Source of the DNA: Pseudomonas oryzagri | Lineage (GTDB): Bacteria; Pseudomonadota; Gammaproteobacteria; Pseudomonadales; Pseudomonadaceae | Assembly: GCF_020831405.1 (NCBI RefSeq) | Contig: NZ_JAJHPU010000002.1 | Coordinates: 62,001-126,000 of the forward strand | Direction: 5' to 3' | Length of the DNA: 64,000 nt | Part shown: positions 1 to 9,717 of the stretch, piece by piece | Numbering within the stretch: the first letter of the stretch is position 1 | How the letters are laid out: every line of letters begins with the position of its first letter | Program-made: the position numbers and the translations under genes | Notes under the pieces: generated by a model | Database searches by the model: none | What the model saw: only the letters and a program-made list of their open reading frames with translations | Told to the model about the DNA's origin: nothing

Positions 1-614
1 CGGTGCATTTCCTTGCGGATCAAGTGCTCGACCTCGCCCAGCTTCTCGCTGAACAGGCGCGCACTGCCGAGGCTGCCCGGTTCGTCGCCGAGCAGTTGCT
101 CGGCCACCGGCTGGCCGTTGACGAACAGACGCTTGTCGCTGCTGTAGCGCACATGATCGCCCGGCAGGCCAACCACCCGCTTGATGTAGTTCACGCTGGG
201 CTCGCTCGGATAGCGGAACACCATCACATCGCCGCGCTGCGGGTCGCCAATCTCGATGACCTTGCTGTCCACCACCGGGAGACGGATACCGTAGGAAAAC
301 TTGTTGACCAGGATGAAGTCGCCCACCTCGAGGGTCGGCTTCATCGACCCGGAGGGAATCTGGAACGGCTCGACCAGGAAGGAGCGCAGCACCAGTACCA
401 ATGCCAGGACCGGGAAGAACGACTTGCCATACTCCACCAGCACCGGCTCGCGCGCCAACCGCTGCAGCACCTGCGGATCGGCCTGGTTGACGTTGCCCTG
501 GTAGGAGGCGATTGCCGCGCGACGGCGCGGGGCGAGATACAGGAGATCGATCAGCGCCAGCACGCCGCACACCGCAACGGCGATCACCAGCAGCAACGGG
601 AAGTTCAGAGTCAT
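1..614 (-). CDS. lepB: Signal peptidase I (LepB), C-terminus cut off by window edge
   Basis: Inner-membrane serine protease that cleaves signal peptides from exported proteins. The first 204 residues are visible; the rest lies beyond the left edge (Pseudomonas LepB is about 284 residues). Two N-terminal hydrophobic segments (about residues 3-24 and 65-80) precede the catalytic serine motif PSGSMKPTLEVGDF and the catalytic lysine motif YIKRVVGLPGD, so the Ser-Lys dyad is intact. The ATG lies 4 bases past the lepA stop, so it is the distal gene of the lepA-lepB transcript, as in P. aeruginosa. Confidence 0.95.
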   Translation of the reverse strand, partial: MTLNFPLLLVIAVAVCGVLALIDLLYLAPRRRAAIASYQGNVNQADPQVLQRLAREPVLVEYGKSFFPVLALVLVLRSFLVEPFQIPSGSMKPTLEVGDFILVNKFSYGIRLPVVDSKVIEIGDPQRGDVMVFRYPSEPSVNYIKRVVGLPGDHVRYSSDKRLFVNGQPVAEQLLGDEPGSLGSARLFSEKLGEVEHLIRKEMH

Positions 615-618
615 GTCC

Positions 619-2418
619 TCAGCTGTCCACCTTGAGCACGGCGAGGAAGGCTTCCTGTGGGATCTCCACGCTGCCGACCTGCTTCATCCTTTTCTTGCCG
701 GCCTTCTGCTTCTCCAGCAGCTTCTTCTTGCGGCTGACGTCGCCGCCGTAGCACTTGGCCAGCACGTTCTTCCTGAGTGCCTTGACCGTCGAGCGGGCCA
801 CCACCTGCCCACCGATGGCCGCCTGAATCGCGACGTCGAACATCTGCCGCGGGATCAGTTCCTTCATCTTCTCCACCAGCTGACGGCCCTTGTAGGCCGC
901 ATTGTCGCGATGGACGATCAACGCCAGCGCGTCGACCCGTTCGCCGTTGATCAGCACATCCAGACGCACCAGGTTGGCGGGCTGGAAACGGTCGAAACCG
1001 TAGTCCAGCGAGGCGTAGCCGCGGCTGGCCGACTTCAGGCGGTCGAAGAAGTCCATCACCACCTCGTTCATCGGCAGGTCGTAGCTGACCTGCACCTGGC
1101 TACCGAGGAAGTGCATGTCGCGCTGCACACCACGTTTCTCGATGCACAGGGTGATCACGCTGCCCAGATGATCCTGGGGAACCAGGATGTTGGCCCGGCA
1201 GATCGGCTCGCGCATTTCGGCGATCGACGAAATGTCCGGCAGCTTGGAGGGGTTGTCGACGTAGACGATGTCGCCGTTCTTCAGCACCACCTCGAACACC
1301 ACGGTCGGCGCGGTGGTGATCAGGTCCAGATCGTACTCGCGCTCCAGACGCTCCTGGATGATCTCCATGTGCAGCATGCCGAGGAAGCCGATGCGGAAGC
1401 CGAAGCCCAGTGCATCGGAGCTTTCCGGCTCGTACTGCAGCGCGGCGTCGTTGAGCGTCAGCTTCTCCAGCGCGTCGCGGAAATCCTCGAAGTCGTCGGA
1501 GCTGACCGGGAAGAGGCCGGCGTAGACCTGCGGCTTGACCCGTTTGAAGCCAGGCAGCACATCGACATCGGGGGTATTGGACAGCGTCAGGGTATCGCCC
1601 ACCGGAGCGCCCTGGATGTCCTTGATGCCGGCGACGATGAAGCCCACCTCACCCGCCTTGAGGTCTTCGGTGGCGGTGTGCTTGGGAGTGAACACGCCGA
1701 CGCTGTCGACCTGGTGAACCTTGCCGGTGGACTTGACGAGGATCTTGTCGCCCTTCTTGACGCGACCGTGGCGCACCCGCACCAGCGAGACCACGCCCAG
1801 GTAGTTGTCGAACCAGGAATCGATGATCAGCGCCTGCAGCGGCGCGTCGATCTCGCCTTCCGGCGCCGGGATCACCGAGACCAGGCGCTCGAGCACGTCG
1901 ACCACGCCCATGCCGCTCTTGGCGCTGCAGGCCACGGCGTCGGTGGCGTCGATACCGATGACGTGCTCGATCTCTTCCTTGACCCGCTCCGGCTCGGCCT
2001 GGGGCAGGTCCATCTTGTTCAGCACCGGCATCACCTCGAGACCCTGCTCGATGGCGGTGTAGCAGTTGGCCACCGACTGCGCCTCGACGCCCTGGCCGGC
2101 GTCCACCACCAGCAGGGCGCCCTCGCAGGCCGCCAGCGAGCGGCTGACCTCGTAGGTGAAGTCGACGTGGCCGGGGGTATCGATGAAATTCAGCTGGTAG
2201 GTCTGGCCGTTCTGCGCCTTGTAGTGCAGGGTCACACTGTGCGCCTTGATGGTGATGCCGCGCTCGCGCTCGAGGTCCATCGAGTCGAGCACCTGGGCCT
2301 CCATCTCGCGGTCGGACAGACCGCCGCAGATCTGGATGAAGCGGTCGGCCAGGGTCGACTTGCCATGGTCGATGTGGGCGATGATGGAGAAGTTGCGGAT
2401 ATGACTCAGATCACTCAC
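619..2418 (-). CDS. lepA: Elongation factor 4 (LepA GTPase)
   Basis: Translational GTPase of 599 residues, the normal family length, that back-translocates or remodels ribosomes. The G1 loop AHIDHGKST is at residues 14-22, followed by the DTPGH (G3) and NKMD (G4) motifs; the C-terminal LepA-specific domain is complete. The start is GTG: the first codons read [10 protein letters not shown], and no in-frame ATG exists at that position. It sits between mucD and lepB, almost touching lepB, with a terminator-like hairpin separating it from mucD. Confidence 0.97.
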   Translation of the reverse strand: MSDLSHIRNFSIIAHIDHGKSTLADRFIQICGGLSDREMEAQVLDSMDLERERGITIKAHSVTLHYKAQNGQTYQLNFIDTPGHVDFTYEVSRSLAACEGALLVVDAGQGVEAQSVANCYTAIEQGLEVMPVLNKMDLPQAEPERVKEEIEHVIGIDATDAVACSAKSGMGVVDVLERLVSVIPAPEGEIDAPLQALIIDSWFDNYLGVVSLVRVRHGRVKKGDKILVKSTGKVHQVDSVGVFTPKHTATEDLKAGEVGFIVAGIKDIQGAPVGDTLTLSNTPDVDVLPGFKRVKPQVYAGLFPVSSDDFEDFRDALEKLTLNDAALQYEPESSDALGFGFRIGFLGMLHMEIIQERLEREYDLDLITTAPTVVFEVVLKNGDIVYVDNPSKLPDISSIAEMREPICRANILVPQDHLGSVITLCIEKRGVQRDMHFLGSQVQVSYDLPMNEVVMDFFDRLKSASRGYASLDYGFDRFQPANLVRLDVLINGERVDALALIVHRDNAAYKGRQLVEKMKELIPRQMFDVAIQAAIGGQVVARSTVKALRKNVLAKCYGGDVSRKKKLLEKQKAGKKRMKQVGSVEIPQEAFLAVLKVDS

Positions 2419-2521
2419 GGGCTCAACACTCGAAGGGAGCGCGGGCCTGGCCCGCCGAAAATAGCCGGGAAGTTTACCTGATCGCCCGGGCAGGCGTCAC
2501 CACGGCTCGGCCAACTCCCCC

Positions 2522-2556
2522 AACAGAAACGACAAGGGGACGAATCGCTCGTCCCC
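2522..2556 (-). terminator. Hairpin terminator after mucD
   Basis: Read on the minus strand, an 8-bp perfect stem GGGGACGA/TCGTCCCC with a 5-base loop is followed by TTGTCGTTT. It begins about 19 bases past the mucD stop. The T-tract is interrupted, so termination may be partial and some readthrough into lepA-lepB is plausible. Confidence 0.55.
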
Positions 2557-2574
2557 CGTCCACCGCTACGCCCC

Positions 2575-3993
2575 TTATTCGGCCAGCTTGAAGGTGATGA
2601 AGCTGGCCCGCCCCTGACGCAGCACGCGCATCGATACGCTGCGATTCTTCGGTAGCGCCTCGGCCACCTTGCTGAAGGTCTTGGCCGAATCGATCGACTC
2701 ATTGTTCAGGTGGGTGATCACATCACCCGGACGCAGGCCAATGAGCGCCGCCGGCCCCCCGTCCTGCACCTCGCGGATCAGTGCGCCGCCATTCAGCTCC
2801 AGAGCCTGTTTCTGATCCGCAGCGAGGTCGACCACGGTAACCCCCAGGCGATTGCTGCTGCGCTCCGCGCCTTTTTTGCCAGCGGCGGCGACCGCCTCGC
2901 CGTCCTCCGGCAGGGCACCGACCGCCAGCTCGAGCTTCTTGCGCTCGCCGTTGCGCACCACATCCAGGGTTACCTCGGTGCCCGGCTTCAGAGTACCGAC
3001 CAAGTGGGGCAGGTCGGCCGAAACCTGAATCGGCTGACCATCGAGGGAGAGGATCACGTCGCCCACCTGCAAACCGCCCTTGGCCGCAGGGCCGTTCTCC
3101 AGCACCTGGGCCACCAGGGCACCGGCCGGCTTGTCCAGGCCGAAGGTCTCGGCCAGATCCTTGTTCACTTCCTGGATCACCACGCCGAGCCAGCCGCGGC
3201 TGACCTTGCCCTCGCTCTTGAGCTGTTCGGCCACGTTCATCGCCACGTCGATGGGAATCGCGAACGACAGGCCCATGAAGCCACCGGAACGCGTGAAGAT
3301 CTGCGAGTTGATGCCGACCACCTCGCCGCCCAGGTTGAACAGCGGGCCACCGGAGTTGCCCGGGTTGATCGCCACGTCGGTCTGGATGAACGGCACATAG
3401 TTCTCGTCCGGCAGGCTGCGCCCCTTGGCGCTGACGATCCCGGCGGTCACCGAGTGATCGAAACCGAACGGCGAGCCGATGGCCACCACCCACTCACCAA
3501 CCTTGAGCGCATCGGACTTGCCGAGCTGGACGGTCGGCAGGTTGCTGCCCTCGACCTTGAGCAGGGCCACGTCGGTGCGCGGATCGGCCCCGACCAGCTT
3601 GGCCGGCAGCTCGCTGCGGTCGGACAGGCGCACGACGATCTCGTCGGCGTCGGCGACCACGTGGTTGTTGGTCAGCACGTAGCCGTCGGCGGAAATGATG
3701 AATCCCGACCCCAGCGACTGCGCCTCGCGCTGGCGCGGTGCCTGCTGGGGCAATTGCGGAATGCTGCGCTCGAAGAATTCGCGGAACATCGGCGGCAGGC
3801 CTTCCAGATCCGGCATCTGCTGCACCCCGGCAGCCGGGGTAGCGATGATCTGTCGGGTACTGATGTTCACCACTGCCGGCGAAGCCTGCTCGACCAGCGC
3901 GGTGAACTCCGGCAACTGGGCATTGGCCACCAGCGTCTGGGCCAGCGCCAGCACGGCGACCAGCGATAGCACTGCGCGTTTCACGATAGACAT
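2575..3993 (-). CDS. mucD: Periplasmic DegP/HtrA-type serine protease MucD
   Basis: HtrA-family periplasmic protease/chaperone, 472 residues, that degrades misfolded envelope proteins and dampens the AlgU response in Pseudomonas. A signal peptide ends near residue 25 (ANA-QLP). The protease domain has His111 (TNNHVV), Asp141 (RTDVALLK) and Ser214 (NPGNSGGPLF), so the triad is complete; two PDZ domains fill the C-terminal half. A longer reading frame extends 12 codons upstream, but the ATG used here starts a proper signal peptide and has a GGAG-like site in front. It is the last muc gene of the algU operon. Confidence 0.95.
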   Translation of the reverse strand: MSIVKRAVLSLVAVLALAQTLVANAQLPEFTALVEQASPAVVNISTRQIIATPAAGVQQMPDLEGLPPMFREFFERSIPQLPQQAPRQREAQSLGSGFIISADGYVLTNNHVVADADEIVVRLSDRSELPAKLVGADPRTDVALLKVEGSNLPTVQLGKSDALKVGEWVVAIGSPFGFDHSVTAGIVSAKGRSLPDENYVPFIQTDVAINPGNSGGPLFNLGGEVVGINSQIFTRSGGFMGLSFAIPIDVAMNVAEQLKSEGKVSRGWLGVVIQEVNKDLAETFGLDKPAGALVAQVLENGPAAKGGLQVGDVILSLDGQPIQVSADLPHLVGTLKPGTEVTLDVVRNGERKKLELAVGALPEDGEAVAAAGKKGAERSSNRLGVTVVDLAADQKQALELNGGALIREVQDGGPAALIGLRPGDVITHLNNESIDSAKTFSKVAEALPKNRSVSMRVLRQGRASFITFKLAE

Positions 3994-4015
3994 GGAACCC
4001 CGACTCCCTCTGTGC

Positions 4016-4489
4016 TCAATGAAGATCAATGCGCCTCAACGGCTCGCCGCGCATGACCAGCTCGGCGCGCAGAACCACCGGCTGGCAGCCCGGATCGTGC
4101 TCGTGGCGCCGGCTGCGCCAGCGCACCAGCCACCAGGCGGCGAAGAATCCACTGAGGCCCGCGAGAATGACAAAAGACTCATCCAGTGCCAACCACTCTG
4201 CCAGCATTGCGCCGGCGAACAACCCCAGCAAGGGCAACAGATAAACCCGCAGCGCACTGCCCAGCACGAGATCCTCGCGGATGCCGATGGTCACCCCGTC
4301 GCCCACTGCCAGTTGCAGGTCGGTCAGGGCGCGCACGTAACCACGGCGCTGCCCCACTCCCAGCTTCTCCATCAGTCCCTGGCCGCAGCCGGAACTTGCC
4401 GAGCAGCCGTTGCAGGTGCTGCGCCGCAGGGTTTCCACCCATACCGCACCTTCCTCGACGGCAACGACCCGCCCCTGCTCTTCGACCAT
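4016..4489 (-). CDS. mucC: RseC/MucC family membrane protein
   Basis: Small inner-membrane protein of the RseC/MucC family, 157 residues. In E. coli RseC has been linked to SoxR reduction and to modulation of the sigma-E pathway. The cytoplasmic N-terminus carries a cysteine cluster (Cys26, Cys29, Cys35) typical of the family. Two membrane segments occupy about residues 78-120, and the C-terminus is basic. The ATG lies 6 bases after the mucA stop, where mucB would normally stand between the two. mucD starts 22 bases downstream. Confidence 0.88.
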   Translation of the reverse strand: MVEEQGRVVAVEEGAVWVETLRRSTCNGCSASSGCGQGLMEKLGVGQRRGYVRALTDLQLAVGDGVTIGIREDLVLGSALRVYLLPLLGLFAGAMLAEWLALDESFVILAGLSGFFAAWWLVRWRSRRHEHDPGCQPVVLRAELVMRGEPLRRIDLH

Positions 4490-4495
4490 GCGCGC

Positions 4496-5056
4496 TTAAC
4501 GGGCCGGAGCCTCGTCAACGGTCGCCGGCGCGGCGGCGTCGGCCGGCACGGCACGCAGCAGGTCGTCCGCCTGAGCGGGCTGGGCGGGCTCGGTCGGAGC
4601 CTCTTCGGCCGGGAAGCTGGCCAGCACCGCCGGTCCCTGCGGCACCGCCATCGCCGGCAGGGTCGGCTGCGGCTGCTGAACCGCCGCCGGCTGCTGAGCC
4701 AGCTGGGGCGCGGCGTCGTCCTGACTGTTGTAGAAGCGTACCCCGGCCAGCACGGCGAGGGTCACCGAGGCAGCCACGGCCAGCCGCCCGAGCTGCCGCC
4801 AGCCCGAAGAGGCCGCCGGCTGCGCCGGCGCTGGCTCTGCCTCGGCGGCGATGGCGGCGGACACGGCGGAAGCCAGGTCCAGGCCCGGCAGCACGGCCTG
4901 TTTATGCATCACGTCACGGGCCAGCTGCAAGCGCGCCCAGCGCTCGCGCAGCGCCGGATCCTCGCCGGCCGCCGCGAGCACGCGACGCAGTTCCAGCTCA
5001 TCGGCTTCGCCGTCCATGACGGCGGACAGCGACTCGTCCAGCACTACACGGTTCAT
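4496..5056 (-). CDS. mucA: Anti-sigma factor MucA with shortened, atypical periplasmic tail
   Basis: Transmembrane anti-sigma factor that holds AlgU inactive; 186 residues. The cytoplasmic AlgU-binding part is well conserved (LSAVMDGEADELELRRVL, residues 10-27; LARDVMHKQ near 45-53). One membrane segment spans about residues 91-108. The periplasmic tail (about 110-186) is an Ala/Pro/Gln-rich stretch. I cannot find the tryptophan/leucine/histidine-rich block that in P. aeruginosa MucA contacts MucB. That loss matches the absence of mucB from the operon. The stop overlaps the ribosome-binding region of mucC. Confidence 0.88.
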   Translation of the reverse strand: MNRVVLDESLSAVMDGEADELELRRVLAAAGEDPALRERWARLQLARDVMHKQAVLPGLDLASAVSAAIAAEAEPAPAQPAASSGWRQLGRLAVAASVTLAVLAGVRFYNSQDDAAPQLAQQPAAVQQPQPTLPAMAVPQGPAVLASFPAEEAPTEPAQPAQADDLLRAVPADAAAPATVDEAPAR

Positions 5057-5085
5057 GGTTTTCCTCTCTTGGCTTGCGCCAGGTT

Positions 5086-5667
5086 TCAGGCTTCCTGCAG
5101 CAGCGGCTGCAACGCCTTGTCGATCGCTTCACGCGCGCGGAAGATCCGCGAACGCACCGTCCCCACTGGACATTGCATGGCCGTGGCAATGTCCTCGTAA
5201 CTCAGTCCCTCGAACTCGCGCAGGGTCAGCGCCGTGCGCAGGTCGTCGGGTAGCTGCTGGATGGTTCGATGCACGGTGGCCTCGATCTCATCGCGCAGCA
5301 AGGCGCGCTCCGGTGTCTCGATATCCTTGAGGGCATGGTCGCCCTCGACGAACTCGGCATCCTCGGCACTGACATCGATATCCGGCGGACGCCGACCACG
5401 GGCCACCAGATGGTTCTTCGCCGTGTTCACGGCGATGCGGTAGAGCCAGGTATAGAAGGCGCTATCACCGCGGAAATTGGTTAATGCACGATAGGCCTTG
5501 ATGAAGGCCTCCTGCGCCACATCCTGAGCTTCCTGGGGATCGTGCACGAAGCGCACGATCAGTCCGAGGATCTTGTGCTGATACTTGAGCACCAGCAGAT
5601 CGAACGCGCGCTTATCGCCACGCTGGACCCGCTCAACCAGCTGCTGATCCGGTTCCTGGGTTTGCAT
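5086..5667 (-). CDS. algU: RNA polymerase ECF sigma factor AlgU (RpoE/sigma-22)
   Basis: Extracytoplasmic-function sigma factor, 193 residues, the standard length, controlling envelope stress and, in mucoid pseudomonads, alginate genes. Region 2 (FRGDSAFYTWLYRIAVN, about residues 65-81) and region 4 helix-turn-helix (LSYEDIATAMQCPVGTVRSR, about residues 152-171) are intact. It is first in the algU-mucA-mucC-mucD operon and divergent from nadB, as in P. aeruginosa. A matching AlgU-type promoter stands 57 bases upstream, so autoregulation is expected. Confidence 0.97.
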   Translation of the reverse strand: MQTQEPDQQLVERVQRGDKRAFDLLVLKYQHKILGLIVRFVHDPQEAQDVAQEAFIKAYRALTNFRGDSAFYTWLYRIAVNTAKNHLVARGRRPPDIDVSAEDAEFVEGDHALKDIETPERALLRDEIEATVHRTIQQLPDDLRTALTLREFEGLSYEDIATAMQCPVGTVRSRIFRAREAIDKALQPLLQEA

Positions 5668-5723
5668 TCATGCTCCTTCCAACGCCCGGAGAGTACGAGG
5701 CGCCCAAGTACCGGTCTGCTTAA

Positions 5724-5750
5724 ATAGACTTCGGCACGGCGCTAAAGTTC
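5724..5750 (-). promoter_or_regulatory. AlgU-dependent promoter of the algU operon
   Basis: On the minus strand GAACTT (-35) is followed by a 16-base spacer and TCTAT (-10). This fits the published AlgU/sigma-22 consensus GAACTT-N16/17-TCTGA. It lies upstream of algU, consistent with positive autoregulation known for this operon. Confidence 0.7.
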
Positions 5751-5994
5751 GTCTCTGCGGGATGCTTTTCCCCGAGTCGTCGAGACCGGGGTTTGCAAGT
5801 CATGTCGGCTGCGCTGGGCGGCCGACGGTGGATCTGCTTCGCCACAGACGCATGGCACTGAAGAGTGTGACACGCGGGCCGGCTTGCCTCCTGGGCAACC
5901 CGAGTGAGAACGCAGATGATGGTCAAAGTTCCGCTGTATTGTGCCGGCAGGCCCTTCTATATACTAGGGCGCTGTTTACCGCGGAACGGTGTAC

Positions 5995-7614
5995 ATGAGC
6001 CAACACTATCAGCATGACGTACTGGTCATCGGCAGCGGCGGCGCCGGCCTGTCCCTCGCCCTCAACCTGCCTGCGCACCTGCGTGTGGCCGTGCTGAGCA
6101 AGGGACCACTGGACGGCGGTTCGACCCCGCGCGCCCAAGGCGGCGTGGCCGCCGTGCTGGACGATGGCGACAACATCGAGTCGCACGTGCATGACACCCT
6201 GGTCGCCGGTGCCGGCCTGTGCCGCGAGGATGCCGTGCGCTTCACCGTCGAGCATAGCCGCGCGGCGATCCAGTGGCTGATCGACCAGGGCGTGCCCTTC
6301 ACCCCCGATGCCGAACATCAGGACGGCGAGCGCGGTTTCGCCTTCCACCTGACCCGCGAGGGTGGCCACAGCCATCGACGCATCATCCACGCCGCCGACG
6401 CCACCGGCGCAGCCATCTTCACCACGCTGCTCGACCATGCCCGGCGGCGCCCGAACATCGAGCTGCTCGAAGACCGCGTGGCGGTCGACCTGATCACCGA
6501 ACACAAGCTCGGCGGCCCCGGACGGCGCTGCCTCGGCGCCTACGTGCTGAACCGCCAGAGCGGCGAGGTCGACACCTACCGCGCGCGCTTCGTGGTGTTG
6601 GCCACCGGCGGTGCCGCCAAGGTCTATCTGTACACCAGCAACCCCGACGGCGCCTGTGGCGACGGCATCGCCATGGCGTGGCGTGCCGGCTGCCGGGTCG
6701 GCAATCTGGAGTTCAACCAGTTCCACCCGACCTGCCTGTACCACCCGCAGGCGAAGAACTTCCTGATCACCGAGGCGGTGCGTGGCGAGGGCGGCCTGCT
6801 CCGGCTGCCGAGCGGCGAGCGCTTCATGGACCGCTTCGACCCGCGCGGCGAACTGGCGCCGCGCGACATAGTCGCGCGCGCCATCGACCACGAGATGAAG
6901 CGCCTCGGCATCGACTGCGTGTACCTCGACATCAGCCACAAGCCGGCCGAATTCATCAAGGCGCACTTCCCCACCGTCTACGAGCGCTGCCTGGCATACG
7001 GCATCGACATCACCCACCAGCCGATCCCGGTGGTGCCGGCCGCACACTACACCTGCGGCGGCGTACTGGTCGACAGCCGCGGCCAGACCGACGTGCCCGG
7101 CCTGTATGCCATCGGCGAGACCAGCTTCACCGGTCTGCACGGCGCCAACCGCCTGGCCAGCAACTCGCTGCTCGAATGCTTCGTCTACGCCCTCTCGGCG
7201 GCCGCCGACATCGCCGGCCAGCTGCAGGAGGTGGCCATGCCCGGCCAGTTGCCGACCTGGGACGCCAGTCAGGTCACCGACTCCGACGAGGACGTGATCA
7301 TCGCGCACAACTGGGACGAACTGCGGCGCTTCATGTGGGACTACGTCGGCATCGTGCGAACCAGCAAGCGCCTGCAGCGCGCCCAGCACCGCGTGCGCCT
7401 GCTGCTCAGCGAGATCGACGAGTTCTACAGCAACTACAAGGTCAGTCGCGACCTGATCGAGCTGCGCAACCTGGCGCTGGTCGCCGACCTGATGATCCGC
7501 TCGGCCATGCTGCGCCGCGAGAGCCGCGGCCTGCATTACACCCTCGACTACCCCGGCCAGCTGGAAAAGCCGCTGGACACCATCCTCATCCCGCCCTGCT
7601 ATCACCCGGCCTGA
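5995..7614 (+). CDS. nadB: L-aspartate oxidase
   Basis: FAD enzyme that oxidises L-aspartate to iminoaspartate, the first step of de novo NAD synthesis with NadA; 539 residues. The dinucleotide-binding loop [14 protein letters not shown] starts near residue 9. Substrate-binding and active-site motifs of the succinate dehydrogenase/NadB family are present ([53 protein letters not shown]). A GTG two codons upstream is possible, but the ATG matches the family N-terminus [13 protein letters not shown]. It is divergent from algU. Confidence 0.96.
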   Translation: MSQHYQHDVLVIGSGGAGLSLALNLPAHLRVAVLSKGPLDGGSTPRAQGGVAAVLDDGDNIESHVHDTLVAGAGLCREDAVRFTVEHSRAAIQWLIDQGVPFTPDAEHQDGERGFAFHLTREGGHSHRRIIHAADATGAAIFTTLLDHARRRPNIELLEDRVAVDLITEHKLGGPGRRCLGAYVLNRQSGEVDTYRARFVVLATGGAAKVYLYTSNPDGACGDGIAMAWRAGCRVGNLEFNQFHPTCLYHPQAKNFLITEAVRGEGGLLRLPSGERFMDRFDPRGELAPRDIVARAIDHEMKRLGIDCVYLDISHKPAEFIKAHFPTVYERCLAYGIDITHQPIPVVPAAHYTCGGVLVDSRGQTDVPGLYAIGETSFTGLHGANRLASNSLLECFVYALSAAADIAGQLQEVAMPGQLPTWDASQVTDSDEDVIIAHNWDELRRFMWDYVGIVRTSKRLQRAQHRVRLLLSEIDEFYSNYKVSRDLIELRNLALVADLMIRSAMLRRESRGLHYTLDYPGQLEKPLDTILIPPCYHPA

Positions 7615-7623
7615 GCATCCCGC

Positions 7624-8091
7624 TCAAGCCGGCTCCACCTCATCCACCGCCGCCCAGCGTCGCCGGGCGAACTTCAGGCGCACGCGCAGGCGGCGGTGCT
7701 GGTCGCGCGTCAGGCTGTCGGCGGCGACGCACAGGCCGCGGTCGAAGCGCTGCCCGGGACGGCGGAAGTGCAGGATCACCGCCTGCGGCAGGGCCAGGCT
7801 GCCCGGCCGCAGCTGCACCGCCACCCAGCCTTCGGCGGCATTGCGCAGCTGCCAGCCGCGCTCGTCGTGGCGCAGGGCGGTGAAGCTGGCGGGATGACGG
7901 AGCAGGATGGCGCGTGGCAGATGCCAGGCGGCGTGGAGCAGGCAGGCCAGCAGACCGGCAATCCGCGCCCACAGGGGCAGCGCGGCGAGCGTCAGAGCCA
8001 GCAGCGCCAGCCCCGAGCAGAAGAGGTAGAGTGCCAGCAGACGCCGCGACGGCCGCCAGTGGCACTCGAAGGGTTCACTTGGGCTGGACAC
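7624..8091 (-). CDS. YgfX/CptA-type membrane protein
   Basis: Inner-membrane protein of 155 residues, convergent with nadB and overlapping the end of sdhE by 17 bases. The N-terminus [20 protein letters not shown] followed by two hydrophobic segments (about residues 18-37 and 42-58) and a soluble C-terminal domain is the layout of E. coli YgfX (CptA), which is encoded with sdhE (ygfY). Proposed roles for YgfX (toxin acting on MreB/FtsZ, or a membrane partner of SdhE) remain debated. Identification rests on layout and gene pairing. Confidence 0.72.
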   Translation of the reverse strand: MSSPSEPFECHWRPSRRLLALYLFCSGLALLALTLAALPLWARIAGLLACLLHAAWHLPRAILLRHPASFTALRHDERGWQLRNAAEGWVAVQLRPGSLALPQAVILHFRRPGQRFDRGLCVAADSLTRDQHRRLRVRLKFARRRWAAVDEVEPA

Positions 8092-8332
8092 GGTCCAGGA
8101 TCATGCGAACCATGCGCTGGTGATCGGCGTTTTCCGACACGCTGTAACCCATGAACCAGCTGAACAGGTCGGGGTCCTCACACTTGAGCAGGTTGCGGAA
8201 GCGCTCCTGGTCGGCCACCTCCAGCTGCGGATAGGCCTCCTCGAGGAACGGCTTGAACAGCACGTCCAGCTCCAGCATGCCGCGCCGGCACTCCCACTGC
8301 AGTCGCTTCAGTTCGATATTTTCTTCGGTCAT
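8075..8332 (-). CDS. sdhE: FAD assembly factor SdhE
   Basis: Small soluble protein of 85 residues that promotes covalent flavinylation of succinate dehydrogenase SdhA. The conserved RGMLELD motif (about residues 14-20, the RGxxE signature required for flavinylation) and the following FLEEAYPQL and FSWFMG segments are present. The gene overlaps ygfX and neighbours nadB, an FAD-dependent homologue of SdhA, in the same order as in P. aeruginosa. Confidence 0.93.
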   Translation of the reverse strand: MTEENIELKRLQWECRRGMLELDVLFKPFLEEAYPQLEVADQERFRNLLKCEDPDLFSWFMGYSVSENADHQRMVRMILDRVQPK

Positions 8333-8457
8333 CTCGGCCTCCTCGGCAATCGCGGCATTATAACGATGCCCCGGATAGCCGCCAGCCTGCCGGCTGACAA
8401 GGGCCGGCGGGCGGCTCTATGATGGCCGTCCCGACCTTCGCACCGGCGACCGACCCG

Positions 8458-9399
8458 ATGTCCGCAACCGCTTTTTTCACCCCGCTCGATCATGAAGGAG
8501 TCCTCGCCGTCGCAGGCGCGGACGCCGCCAAGCTGCTCCAGGGACAGCTGACCTGCAACCTCAACTACCTGAACGCCGAGACCAGCAGCCTGGGCGCGCG
8601 CTGCACGCCCAAGGGACGGATGATCTCCAGCTTCCGCATCGTCCCGCTGGGCGAGCGCTTCCTGCTGGCCATGGCCCGCGAACTGATCGAGGCGCAGCTC
8701 GCCGACCTGAAGAAGTTCGCGGCGTTCTTCAAGGCCCAGTTGGCCGATGACAGCGAGGCCTGGGTGCGTTTCGGCCTGAGCCAGGGCGACGGCGTCCTGC
8801 TCACCCTCGGCCTGGACCTGGCCTACGCCGACGGCAGTGTGGCGCGCAACGGCGAGCTGCTGGCCGTGCGCCTGCGCGACGGCCGCGCCGAATTGTGGGC
8901 GCCGGCCGGCGAAGCCGCCAACCTGCGCCAGCGCCTGGCCGCCCAACTGGCCGAGGGCAGCATCAACGACTGGCTGCTCGCCCAGGTGCGCGCCGGCGTC
9001 GGCCAGGTGTTCGGCGCCACCCGCGAGCTGTTCATTCCGCAGATGCTCAATCTGCAGGCACTCGGCGGGGTCAGCTTCAAGAAGGGCTGCTACAGCGGCC
9101 AGGAAATAGTCGCGCGCATGCAGTACCTCGGCCAGCTCAAGCGCCGCCTGTACCGCCTGCGCCTGGAAGGCGGGGAACTGCCGATCGCCGGTGCCGAGCT
9201 GTTCTCGCCGGTGCACGGCAGTGCGGTGGGCGAGGTGGTGCTGGCCGCCCGCGACGGCGCGGCCAGCGAGCTGCTCGCCGTGCTGCAGAACAATGCCGCC
9301 GAAGACGGCCGCCTGCACCTCGGCAGCCTGGAGGGCCCGGCGCTGCAGTTGCTCGAGCTGCCCTACACGATCGACAACGAGCGCGACGCCAAACGTTGA
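8458..9399 (+). CDS. ygfZ: tRNA-modifying/Fe-S protein YgfZ (folate-binding GcvT-like)
   Basis: Folate-binding protein of the YgfZ/IBA57 group, 313 residues, that supports synthesis or repair of some iron-sulfur enzymes such as MiaB. The diagnostic motif KGCYSGQE with its reactive cysteine lies about two thirds along, followed by IVARMQYLGQLKRRLYRL. An earlier in-frame ATG exists 13 codons upstream, but the chosen start begins the conserved N-terminal domain. It is divergent from sdhE. Confidence 0.92.
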   Translation: MSATAFFTPLDHEGVLAVAGADAAKLLQGQLTCNLNYLNAETSSLGARCTPKGRMISSFRIVPLGERFLLAMARELIEAQLADLKKFAAFFKAQLADDSEAWVRFGLSQGDGVLLTLGLDLAYADGSVARNGELLAVRLRDGRAELWAPAGEAANLRQRLAAQLAEGSINDWLLAQVRAGVGQVFGATRELFIPQMLNLQALGGVSFKKGCYSGQEIVARMQYLGQLKRRLYRLRLEGGELPIAGAELFSPVHGSAVGEVVLAARDGAASELLAVLQNNAAEDGRLHLGSLEGPALQLLELPYTIDNERDAKR

Positions 9400-9455
9400 G
9401 TCATCCAGCCGGGTGTGGCCTCGAGAGCTCGATACGACGTTGCCGCACGCGCATC

Positions 9456-9517
9456 CCTGTAGGAGCGAATTGATTCGCCCCCCGGCCATGCCGGGCGACT
9501 GAACTCGCCCCTACAGG
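9456..9517. repeat. REP-type palindromic pair (BIME-like)
   Basis: Outer arms CCTGTAGGAGCGAAT and its near-complement (CGCCCCTACAGG) enclose a perfect hairpin CCCGGC-CAT-GCCGGG. The outer arm is nearly the same as the palindrome between eutB and eutC later in the window. It lies in the non-coding gap after ygfZ. Confidence 0.7.
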
Positions 9518-9717
9518 ACAATCGCCCGTCGAGACACACTCCAAGCCGCGCGGCAGCTCTCGGGAGCGCGGGGCAGCGGCGGGGGCTGCCGCTCAGCCGG
9601 CTCGCCGCGCCTCTGCACCGCCGCTGGCCGACAAACGCTCGCCGCACGGCTGAGCGCCGGCAGGGCGCGCGCCGCTGGCTTATGCTCAAGCCAGATCGGA
9701 CTGTCGCCGGAGCGCCC

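Noticed and set aside
613-2481. 622-codon plus-strand frame opposite lepA
   Set aside because: Antisense shadow of lepA caused by high G+C third positions; product is a low-complexity His/Asp/Val/Arg mix without family features.
8280-8300. GG-N10-GC match resembling a sigma-54 promoter
   Set aside because: It lies inside sdhE coding sequence and has poor flanking bases; likely chance.
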